From: Hericium rajendrae
Lineage: Eukaryota; Basidiomycota; Agaricomycetes; Russulales; Hericiaceae
Assembly (NCBI GenBank): GCA_033439255.1
Contig: CM065880.1
Coordinates: 2,976,001 to 3,040,000, forward strand
Reading direction: 5' to 3'
Length of the DNA stretch: 64,000 nt
Both the position numbers and the translations under genes were made by a program. Under the pieces are notes generated by a model, which worked only from the letters and a program-made list of their open reading frames with translations, made no database searches and was not told where the DNA came from. Positions 25,514 through 34,277 of the stretch are shown piece by piece. Position 1 is the first letter of the stretch. Every line of letters begins with the position of its first letter.

Positions 25514-25895
25514 TGTCATGAATCGCCCATTGGTCTTCTTCATTCCCTTTGTTCCCTATATGGACACTCCCTTGTTATGTCCCCTTGTTCCCTGTTAGGA
25601 TATCCCTTGTTCCCCTTTAGGATATCCCTTGTTCCCCTTTGGGACATCCCTTGTTCCCCTTCCCCTTGTTCCCCTTTCAGGATATCCCTTGTTCCCCTTT
25701 GGGCTATCCTTCCAGTATATATAGGGCTACCTTTCTGACTGGCTTCCTCAGTTTGTCCACTTGACTCTCCAGTCCCATTGTACCCTAGACATTCTCAGCC
25801 TGTCTCTACTCTCTATGACATCCTCTGCTCTTTGATCCTTGATCCCTTGGGGTGACTTGGATGGCTTCACTGTTCCCCTGAACCCAGTCTTGACA
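25514..25895 (+). repeat. TRIM 5' LTR
   Basis: 382 bp. Contains a core promoter-like TATATATA at 25716-25723 and, upstream of it, a cluster of imperfect short repeats built on CCCTTGTTCCCCTTT (about 25545-25705), probably the regulatory (U3) part. Confidence 0.92.
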
Positions 25896-26176
25896 TTTGG
25901 ACAAACTCTCATACACCACCTCACCCACCCCTGTCCATTGGATTCTTACCCTCCCACCTAGTCCTTGAACCCACTGCCCACTGCCCAGCTATGACCCCAT
26001 GATCACCAGATGAGTTGACACCATTGCTTGCAAAAACCCACAGAACCACAGACCACAGAACACAGAACACAGACCCACTTGCAAGGTGGTTGTCAGTCTC
26101 AGACTCAAGATTCCATGTAGATGTTGGATAGGTGTTGGTGTGCTCCAGGTGCAAGCACACCTTAAAGAGGGGGTAA

Positions 26177-26556
26177 TGTCATGAATCGCCCATTGGTCTT
26201 CTTCATTCCCTTTGTTCCCTATATGGACACTCCCTTGTTATGTCCCCTTGTTCCCTGTTAGGATATCCCTTGTTCCCCTTTAGGATATCCCTTGTTCCCC
26301 TTTGGGACATCCCTTGTTCCCCTTCCTTGTTCCCCTTTCAGGATATCCCTTGTTCCCCTTTGGGCTATCCTTCCAGTATATATAGGGCTACCTTTCTGAC
26401 TGGCTTCCTCAGTTTGTCCACTTGACTCTCCAGTCCCATTGTACCCTAGACATTCTCAGCCTGTCTCTACTCTCTATGACATCCTCTGCTCTTTGATCCT
26501 TGATCCCTTGGGGTGACTTGGATGGCTTCACTGTTCCCCTGAACCCAGTCTTGACA
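26177..26556 (+). repeat. TRIM 3' LTR
   Basis: 380 bp, identical to the 5' LTR apart from two fewer C residues inside the pyrimidine-rich repeat cluster. Followed directly by the target duplication GCATC. Confidence 0.92.
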
Positions 26557-28631
26557 GCATCGAGCGCCGAGTCGCAATGGTCATTCGACATACCGCTGCT
26601 GATGCCGCCGACCAGATGCTGCCACGCTCTGCCCACTTTGTGTAAACTGCTTCTACCCTAATTTCCTGCTCCTCCTTGGTCCAATACTTGGCGGTCTCCT
26701 CGCCGTCAGCTCCACTGATCAAAAGTGCATCTTTGAGGTCCTTCATGACAGCCATACGATATGGGTTGTTTGTGTTCCCTATGATGGTTGCCTGATACCT
26801 GGAGACAATAGACGTGAGTGGGAAAGCTATTGCTCGAGGGACATGACAAACCTTTGCAGCACATGGTGGATGTCTAGGCCAATTGCTGCATCCAGGAACG
26901 CCTTCTCGATCGCCCGACGAATGTGGCAGCAGTTGTCTGCTGTCATCTGTTTGACCCGCTTCGCAGGCGGCGCGCCAGCTTTGATCTCTTGGAGCGATGG
27001 CCCATTGGCGAGCAGGTCAGGGTCGCAGTCGCATGAGCCCAACCCATGCTCCAGTCCGCTCGCGCCCCCCTCGCGGTGCAGCGCCGCAGCGATCATTTGA
27101 TGATGGAGCTCGATCCTCTTACCCAAGCCGGTGAGGAATTGCTCAACCTCAGCATTTGACTGGGTCATGCAGAGTTCCTGGATATGGAATAATGTGGGTC
27201 AGCAAGTGGTCTAAGCACACAGAATTCAGAGTACGCACCCAGTCGACGCACTGTCCGACCTCATTCAGTGCGCTTAGCAAGCCGCCCTTCCTGTGGGGCG
27301 TGGTCCGAGCGCCGTTGCTGCTGTGACTGCTGCCTTCTTCGTCGACTCGAAAGTTGCGTCAATAGAGATAGTGATCGCTTGGAAAGACTTTCGTCAGGAG
27401 ACGATGCTGAAAATGGGTGAGTCGCGTACCTGTCAAAGTCTTCAGGTAGTCTGATGACTCTTGCTGTCGGGTGCGGCAGCTGTACTCAAGCAGGATTTCC
27501 GTGATCAAGTCAGATGAGATAGACTTGCCGCTGTAGCCATCCACATCCCACGGTCCCGAGAAGTCCTCAAGAGCACACGTGTTGTACTCACACGTCTCGA
27601 GCTTCTTGTAGCTCTCGAGATATTCGAAGATAGCTTGATGGTACTCGAGAAGGTGGAGTTCTACATATATATTACTATCTTTGTTGGGAATGAGAAGCTG
27701 TGAATCACTCACATTTGATATTTTCTGCAAGGCCACCAGATGTGCTTGACAATCGGAGCTCGAGGATCAAGTCGAGCAACTCACGCGTGACGGCGCACTT
27801 GTGGAAGAAAATCGGCATGTTCCCTGGGATCAGAAGCACGATCAGATGGACAACACAGTCAGCAATCAGGTGCGTGGTGAGAATGAGCATCCAGGTACGT
27901 ACGTGGCACCTGCCAATACTCCCAATGCTGCCAGAACTCAGCATTTGTTGTCGCCCATGAGTTGTGGATAGCCTCAGCATCCTCGTCGCCGTCGGTGGGT
28001 TGTTCCTTCCTGCGGTCTTGCAGTCCTTACACCTCAACTGATATCTGATCGCCCACTCAGGCTGTCGCACACCATACACCAAGCGTGGGCCAGTTGATGT
28101 CCAGCCGTACCAAAGGACATTGGTACCGCCGCATTGGGGACAGGCACGAAGGCGGGGCGAGTAGACGGGATGGATAACGTTGACAGGCCGGAGGTAAGCA
28201 GTCTCGGGCTTGATCATTGGGAGCGCTGACCGCTTCTCGAGGTGCAGGTACCCAGGTGGCACGAAGCGCGGGCCAAGGATGGGCACCCGCAGCTTGAGCG
28301 GCGGCGGCTTCTTGTCGCTGCCCGCATTCCCGTGCAGCTTGGTCCGGCTGTACAGGAACTCGACGTATGCGAGGACCTCCCTATCCAGTCGAACTGGGCT
28401 TTGGAGATCTTTTTCGTCGGCGTGCACATTGTCTTTCTCCCAGGTCTTCGCATGCATCGAGACCTACACGTTCCAAGTGTGCGTTAGTGAATCAGAATAT
28501 TTTTGGGGCAGCATATGGCATAATCAACTCACTGATTTATTCCATGCAGCGTCGAATTTAGCGAGCTCACTGTTGTTCATGAGCTCGTGTCAGATGATGG
28601 CGCGAACGATCTTCGGCTCGAAGATGGACAT

Positions 28632-29025
28632 CTAGGATGAACACCCAAGATGGAGGAAAAGGATGGGGGAAAAGACGGAGAAGGTCAGGAGCAGCAGGAG
28701 GTGACGGGAGCATCGAGTGAATGCCAGCAACGGGAGCAAATCCGTTAGTGCTGCAGGATTGCTCGGCTCTGCACTTACCATGTCACACCTGCACATACTC
28801 ACAGCAACAGCCGAGCTTGGGAGCCAGATTTGAATACAGGGTGTGTCAGGTCCTTGACTACTGTACAGCTGTAGATAATACAATTCTGAGAGGATTGTGA
28901 AGCCAATACCCAAAGTACACATATGATTTCGACTCAAGCTCGTTTCAAACAACATACAAAACTAGAGAAAGAGATAATAGATGAGCAAACAAGATTAAAT
29001 CATGGCAAGAAATCAGAGATGAGCT
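28632..29025. other. Spacer left of a small hypothetical gene
   Basis: Lies between the N-terminus of the transposase pseudogene and the stop codon of the hypothetical gene on the same strand. No feature was recognised. Confidence 0.35.
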
Positions 29026-29850
29026 TCAATCGAGGACCTGCATACGGTGGATGCTTGTCCCGATAATCTGACCTTTCTTATTCTCCTTGACTGCTGCCGG
29101 GCGTGGTGCTAACTGCAAGACAAAAAGGACGCGAACCCGCTTCTCAAAGGGTACATCCTTGAGCGAGGGCATCACGACGTGTTCGTAATGAGTGTTGAAG
29201 ATAGGCAGTGCATCCAGCCTGAAAGATGGCTAGACCGAACCGAAATGAGCGCGAGATGCAGCGCGCGAAGCGAGCAAGACAGGACCGACCGGAGCAGTCC
29301 AAGAAACTTGCAGGAATGCAGGCTCTTCGTCCTTCGTGCGCTTCTTGCTCATGCCGTGCATATGCTTCTTGTCCGCAGGCCGCAAGAACTCATTCATGCG
29401 AACCCTGCAATCTGCATGACGAGCGATGCACCTCAACTGACGCAAGGAATGCCGCCATACCGCGCGCTCCTCTGCCGTGTTGCCAGGTGCCTTGAGCCAG
29501 CATGACGCAAAGTCCGCGCGCTCGCTGAGGGCCACCTCGTCGGTGTTGGGGTGAGTGCGATCCCCGCTTGTAGTCATGAAACACAAATCACGCTTGATCT
29601 TGCCGGTAACCTCGAAAATGACGGCGGAGGCGTCGTAAGGGATGCCGCCATTTTGAATCGAAGATGGGGTGTTCTCGCAGTAAATGCTGGAGCTATTGCC
29701 CTCCCTAGCATGGAATGAGCAGTTGCTCGGCGTGGGATGAAGACCGAGGGGGCTAATCATAAAATACGCCTCCATCCGCTCGAAGCAGCTGCGCACAGTC
29801 GACGGCTCGTCGGACAGGACAGGAATTCGGGATGGCTGGATTATAGACAT
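29026..29850 (-). CDS. Hypothetical protein, possibly transposon-associated
   Basis: Not recognised. The ATG at 29848-29850 opens a frame of about 200 codons (MSIIQPSRIPVLSDEPS...) with a balanced composition, a run SFHAREGNSSSIYCENTPS and a basic stretch KKHMHGMSKKRTKDEE. A plausible last exon reads DALPIFNTHYEHVVMPSLKD through IGTSIHRMQVLD to a TGA at 29026-29028. The joining intron, probably between about 29310 and 29205, could not be fixed because the obvious donor leaves the wrong phase, so the gene model may be wrong or the gene may be damaged. It sits next to the transposase pseudogene on the same strand and could be a second gene of that element. That is only a positional inference. 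Confidence 0.45.
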
Positions 29851-30929
29851 AAGTGACTAATGGCAGATGTCAGTCAGCTGTGGTGATGGTGGTTCTCAAG
29901 AGAGATGGAGAGCCCCTTATCTCACTGGCGTGCTGCCACCACAGCGCGCTCTCAGCTATCATCCTCGACGAACATCAAGTTTCTTTTCGCATACACTCGT
30001 TCTTAGCGATCATCCACCGCTGCCCTGGGTGCGACTCCAGGCGAAGGCCCTAGTGATTGGCCTGGGTGCTACCGAGGATTGGTCCCCATCAGAGATACGC
30101 GAAAGAGTTTCGCCGACACGCCATGGACTCACCCTATGCGCCGGTGGACCTCTCTTGCTACCCTTCTCGCCAGGCCCGGGAATCTCTCCGGCGATTTTTC
30201 CGCCCGCCTGCGGCGGGATCTCTCCTGCTATGACCGTATTCTCGTCAAAGGCCATTCCAAAAAAAATATTAGAAAAGCTCATTTGCTGTAAGAATTGAAC
30301 TATGTACAAAGGGAGCGACGAGATGTATTCACGCATCACATACATGGACCGGTATTCTAACAGTGAATGGGTCTGGTGCTAGCCAAACCGAGTTACATGA
30401 TGCTCGGGTGCACGCTGGTCAAATGCAAGTCGCACCGCGCTGTCCTGGTCGTAATTATACGTGAGTTGCATGCTCAGGACAGCAAATCCGCGTTCCACGA
30501 CGCGCTGCCCGACAGCATGTTCCTGTCGACAGGAACATATATCCTTCAAAGATGTTTGAGGATATCTGAGGTTGCTTGACTTAGCTTGAAAAGGACTGCC
30601 TGTGTTTGTGAGCGCTGTGACGGCACGAAGGCGCAAGCGCGCAATCCTGAGTTTCACAAGTAAGAATCAGAGGTCGCTCTGAATAAGGCGCGATTCATGG
30701 CTCACGCAAATCTGCATTCATGAGTGCATGCGATCGGAGGGACTCGAGGTTTCACACGATACAAATCCGAGGCACCCACAGATCTAATCTTCGGTCATCG
30801 GTGATCCTAAATATCGATGGGCTCACCCGTTCCCGTGTCCTCCTGTGTACCTACCACCTCCCGTTTGCGAAACAGCTGAAGTGGCACGGACGGGTTCGGA
30901 GTTTAAACCCCTATGCGTTGCCGACCTCC
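29851..30929. other. Stretch without a recognised gene
   Basis: About 1.1 kb between the hypothetical gene and the first SINE-like repeat. Open frames are short and motif-free. No repeat matching other parts of the window was found. Confidence 0.4.
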
Positions 30930-31419
30930 ATTGCTAGGGGGAAGAAAATATGAGATATCCGAGTTTTTCTGTACATGTTCCGTGTTAGTCCGAAATTATG
31001 GTGCTTGGGCTCGAAGAGCGACTGGCACATTTCCCTCTCATGTAATCATTACCCACGCCTTGTCGGGGTATTCTCAGCGGCGCGCACCATTTTAACGCGT
31101 CGGGCGACGAGAAGACCCCGGGTACTGCTTGCCACTTCACACGACTAAATGATGTAATGTTAAAAACATAAATTTTGACGATTAGGATAATGCCTGCAAA
31201 GCATCCGGGACAAGATGGCTACTGCATGCACAGAAGCGCAGAGTAATTGCACCATTGGCCAACCCACTCCGCGGGGGCGGGGCCATGGGGGACAAGAAAG
31301 GAAATAAAAATAAAAATCCGAGGGACAGGCCGGAATCGAACCGTTGACCGCGAGGAGAGCCTAACCAGCAGGGCACAGCTGAAGCCACTGAGCCACAAGA
31401 GCTTTCCTAGTTATGCCGA
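30930..31419 (-). mobile_element. SINE-like repeat, copy A (tRNA-derived head)
   Basis: About 490 bp, read on the minus strand from 31419 to 30930. The head (about 31404-31320) resembles a tRNA gene, with an A-box TGGCTCAGTGG and a perfect B-box GGTTCGATTCC, the internal promoter of RNA polymerase III. The body follows with an AT-rich GGATTTTTATTTTTATTTCC segment and ends ...CCCCCTAGCAAT. A second copy with the same boundaries lies inverted at 31757-33400. No poly-A tail and no target duplication was found. The head does not fold into a full cloverleaf by eye, so it is not a functional tRNA gene. Confidence 0.7.
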
Positions 31420-31850
31420 GTCTGTTTTCTATCAGTATTGTGGCTCTAGAACCGTGGCCGCGTATGGGTAAGTCGAAATAGCTGTCAAAGAAGATACTCG
31501 TTCACCTGTCTGCTGGAGCACTCGTTGTGCACTCAATCTAGGCTAAAATGAATATATTTGTCTCGTAGTGCAATCTGAAGCTTTGAAGGGGGCAGACCTG
31601 CACCGAGCTCACACTAGCAAACATAGTACAATTGACCAGACATCATAGTTTCCAGTCATTGCCGCCATATCGCCACATTCGGCCATTGCCGCGGCGATGG
31701 TGGGTCTTGTGGCACATACCACAGCTATAGGGTGCATGATAGTGATAGAGACAGGCCGGTATAACTAAGAAAGCTCTTGTGGCTCAGCGGCTTCAGCTGT
31801 GCCCTGTTGGTTAGGCTCTCCTCGCGGTCAACAATTCCGGCCTGTCCCTC

Positions 31851-33002
31851 CAAGGGGGGTGCGGGATGTTAATCCGGGACAGGGGGTTAGGTAGTTAGTT
31901 AGGGTGTAGGTTGGCTTACCAGAAATATTGACCGTACAAATGTAAACCCACCTTAGGGTTAAAGTTGCCTTATTGGGATACCACCACATATCCTGTCTCG
32001 CATCGAAAAGTTCCAAAATTCTGCAAAGATAGCATCCAAGCAGCAAGGTTTCATCTATTTATCATACAGGATGGTGCAGCAACACTTGCTATCCCACTTC
32101 ATACACAGATGGACCCACCGATCGACCGCAACTATCCGATCAGAGCGAAACTAACAGCGATAGCGACCGAGGGTATGGTAGTATCCAAGGTGGGGCGGTT
32201 GACGACACAGTGAGTGATGGACTGTACGACGAAGATGCCGCAGAACGGGGATATGATGGGATAGTTGGAGAGTTCGTGAATGCCATAGAGGTGTCAGACA
32301 AAGGAACAGGGGTGGGCGCAACAGATCACGGTGCTGCGAAAGGCGAGCTATCGGTGAATGGTGCGACAGATACAGGTGAGATCGTTCAGCTGGTTAGTGA
32401 CGACTTTTCAGACGCACCTGACCCTCTGATTTCCGCCGCCTCCAATTCTGTCGCCATCGCCGTTGCAACTGAAGCTCAGCCGATCGAAGCCGCGGGTCCC
32501 GAGCAATCGAGTGCCACGGCACCGGCCCTGCAGTCGACTTCGTTAACCAGTCGGCCCCAATGAAAGCGAAAGGAGAGAGATCTCATTGAGATAGAGAACT
32601 ATATTTGTGGGGAGCAGGCACGAGCTGGAGGAAACAACGTTGTTGAATGCGGAAAGCCTGGCTGCGAGACTCAATGGGTGAGTGTTGATAAAGGGGATTA
32701 GCTCTGCAACTATACTCACCAGTGTTTTAGTACCATCTAGACTGCGTATACCTCAATATGACACCAAGGCGATGGACATGCGAGACGTGCACCGAAGGAC
32801 AAAGAGGAAAACGGTGTAGAGAGTGATATCAATGTGCGGGGTACTAGTGCGGGGTACAGGAGATAAGAGTTCAACAAATCTTATCTTATCAATTTCCATA
32901 TTGGGACATGTGCCTGATTACATACGTACTTAGTCCGACCGTATGACCCACTACCAGAAATTTCGACCATATGTTTTCTTTTAACATCCCGCACCCCCCT
33001 TG
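31851..33002. mobile_element. hAT-like non-autonomous DNA transposon
   Basis: 1152 bp with a perfect 22-bp terminal inverted repeat (31851-31872 and 32981-33002, starting CAAGGGGGGTGC). It is bordered by TGTCCCTC on both sides (31843-31850 and 33003-33010), an 8-bp target duplication. An 8-bp duplication with termini beginning CA is the signature of the hAT superfamily. No transposase is encoded, so movement would need an enzyme supplied elsewhere. The interior carries an open reading frame and a PHD-finger-like exon pair. Removing the element and one duplication restores the SINE-like repeat exactly, which confirms both boundaries. Confidence 0.88.
32210..32828 (+). CDS. PHD-finger-like protein fragment carried inside the hAT-like element
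   Basis: An acidic, Ala/Gly/Asp-rich open frame begins near 32210 (no ATG; its first codon is GTG, so an upstream exon is likely) and meets a TGA at 32561-32563. A second open frame right after it reads DLIEIENYICGEQA, then VVECGKPGCETQW. A GT-AG intron (near 32679-32731) joins this to YHLDCVYLNMTPRRWTCETC and a stop near 32828. The Cys/His spacing (C...C..C, W-Y-H-x-x-C, C-x-x-C) is PHD-like with seven of eight metal ligands visible. It may be a captured host-gene fragment or the tail of a damaged element gene. The relation of the two frames is unclear. Confidence 0.5.
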
Positions 33003-33400
33003 TGTCCCTCGGATTTTTATTTTTATTTCCTTTCTTGTCCCCCATGGCCCCGCCCTCGCGGAGTGGGTTGGCCAATGGTGCAATCACTCTGCGCTTCTGT
33101 GCATGCAGTAGCCATCTTGTCCCGGATGCTTTGCAGGCATTATCCTAATCGTCAAAATTTATGTTTTTAACATTACATCATTTAGTCGTGTGAAGTGGCA
33201 AGCAGTACCCGGGGTCTTCTCGTCGCCCGACGCGTTAAAATGGTGCGCGCCGCTGAGAATACCCCGACAAGGCGTGGGTAATGATTACATGAGAGGGAAA
33301 TGTGCCAGTCGCTCTTCGAGCCCAAGCACCATAATTTCGGACTAACACGGAACATGTACGGAAAAACTCGGATATCTCATATTTTCTTCCCCCTAGCAAT

Positions 33401-34277
33401 TGTGCGCCTTAGGCTCGAACGAGCGCACGGGAAGGAGTCTGCGTCGGCCGCTGATGGCGGGGAAGAAACCGCCATCGCATCTGCTCGTGATTATATTCCG
33501 CGATCATTTTGAGTGCGTCCAGGTGCTCGGCCATGTTTAGTTTATATCCCTCATCCTTCCATGGGAAGTAAGACCGTTTCGAGATACTTGATTTCCTTCG
33601 ACGAGATGGTGCGCGTTCCGCGCTTGATGCTTTGTACAGCTGCTTTCGGTCATCAGACATGCGCGCAGGCAAGAGGGAAGCATCCTTATGTTGATAAGGA
33701 ACACCGAAAATGGAATACAGGATCGAGCCAATGCTCGAGCTCAATTGACGGTGGAACTGGTGAGCCATTGGTCTGAGTTGTGGCGCCTGTGGGTAACGAC
33801 AATGCTCTGACAAAGATGCTCAGTGTGGGCTCGAATGATGGATTAGACAGAAATTATACCTTATACTGAGGAGCTAAGGCCTACCATACAATGGTGAATC
33901 CATTTTTATCTTGAAGGATCAGTATCATCGCACGCGAAGGGGACAAAGCAGACCTGACAAGAGAAAAAGAACTCCCAAATATGCTTCGCCAAAGGCAGTA
34001 CAAAGACGGACGATGCATCGTCAAGAAGCGTCATCGACTTACTTGAGGCGCTCGTAAGATGACTGCCTTTCTCAGCACAAGGCATGCCAGTAGATCAAAG
34101 AAAGTCCAGCGCTCATGCGTGCAATTAAATAAAAAGAACTCGTAAAACCCTCACTCTTATGTACTGAACGTCAGCGTCAAATGGCGAATTTTTAACCGCA
34201 CACTACGTTCCGCAACCCATTCGAACCGAACTTGAGTGAGCGTATCTTCAATACTCATATGGGCTAGAAAACCGCCA
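33401..34277. other. Region right of the SINE-like repeat, with a possible gene fragment
   Basis: A minus-strand open stretch (about 33766 to 33409) reads from MAHQFHRQLSSSIGSIL to YFPWKDEGYKLNMAEH and stops near the repeat boundary. It has a weak resemblance to the middle of a basidiomycete cytochrome P450, but no haem or other diagnostic motif is present. It may be a gene piece cut off by the mobile-element insertion. The rest, up to the stop codon of the WD40 gene, shows nothing recognisable. Confidence 0.3.

Larger units (their letters stand above)
25514..26556 (+). mobile_element. Complete TRIM (miniature LTR retrotransposon)
   Basis: Two direct LTRs (25514-25895 and 26177-26556) enclose a 281-bp interior with no credible coding sequence. 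The LTRs begin TGTCATGAAT and end TCTTGACA, matching the TG...CA rule, and differ by a single 2-nt length change. The element is bordered on both sides by GCATC (25509-25513 and 26557-26561), a 5-bp target duplication. Two bases after the 5' LTR the interior starts with TGGACAAACTC, a possible primer-binding site. Just before the 3' LTR is the purine-rich AAAGAGGGGGTAA, a plausible polypurine tract, which fixes the orientation as plus. The host sequence is a 65-nt intron of the transposase gene on the other strand. Near identity of the LTRs indicates a young insertion. Its proteins must have come from another retrotransposon. Confidence 0.92.
22694..28631 (-). pseudogene. Decayed DDE-type transposase gene with zinc ribbon (basidiomycete transposon)
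   Basis: A long multi-exon gene of a transposon family common in mushroom genomes. On the minus strand: MSIFEPKIVRAII followed by an in-frame TGA at codon 14 (near 28592); LAKFDAAWNKS spliced to VSMHAKTWEKDN; a zinc ribbon with CPQCGGTNVLWYGW and RCKDCK (28020-28140); a first catalytic-type Asp block ISIDATF (near 27350); TADNCCHIRRAIEKAF and LDIHHVLQRF (second Asp, DxxH, near 26860-26940); KKGCLT then TGA; SDGSRI; GSHKGWNSIMRS; VFIALGHDHVLRRNLRIAW (near 25330); and YGSHHLRLVNHNAVLWN. The C-terminal half has a disordered Ala/Thr-rich region, MWTRFTQINAHALVIEKGLE (near 23950), a Cys-rich CKRCRTIKY...YCSDGV block (near 23370) and WPQPEGIFSLGKNFH (near 23250). Stops and frame changes (near 25395, 24960 and 23310) show decay. 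A TRIM element sits in one intron. The superfamily is uncertain. Confidence 0.7.
31757..33400 (+). mobile_element. SINE-like repeat, copy B, split by a hAT-like insertion
   Basis: Plus-strand copy made of 31757-31850 (head) and 33003-33400 (body), together about 490 bp and nearly identical to copy A. Its B-box is damaged: the bases GGTTCG present in copy A are missing, so CAAC runs directly into AATTCCGG. The copy is interrupted by a 1152-bp element with an 8-bp target duplication. Copies A and B are head to head, so a transcript across both would form a long hairpin. Confidence 0.7.

Noticed and set aside
25545-25705. CRISPR-like array of short repeats
   Set aside because: The repeats lack regular spacers, lie inside both LTRs of a retroelement, and the genome is a fungus.
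25921-26160. 79-codon minus-strand frame inside the TRIM
   Set aside because: No motif. It overlaps the non-coding interior of a miniature element and is likely chance.
31320-31405. A functional tRNA gene (A-box and perfect B-box)
   Set aside because: The presumed ends do not pair into an acceptor stem and the D and T stems are poor. The unit is shared with a second repeat copy. It is better explained as the tRNA-derived head of a SINE-like repeat.
30930-33400. One large DNA transposon with 490-bp terminal inverted repeats
   Set aside because: Possible, but no target duplication was found at the outer ends, and the shared unit carries an internal polymerase III promoter. Two inverted SINE-like copies explain it more simply. 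The alternative is kept in the finding's refutation test.
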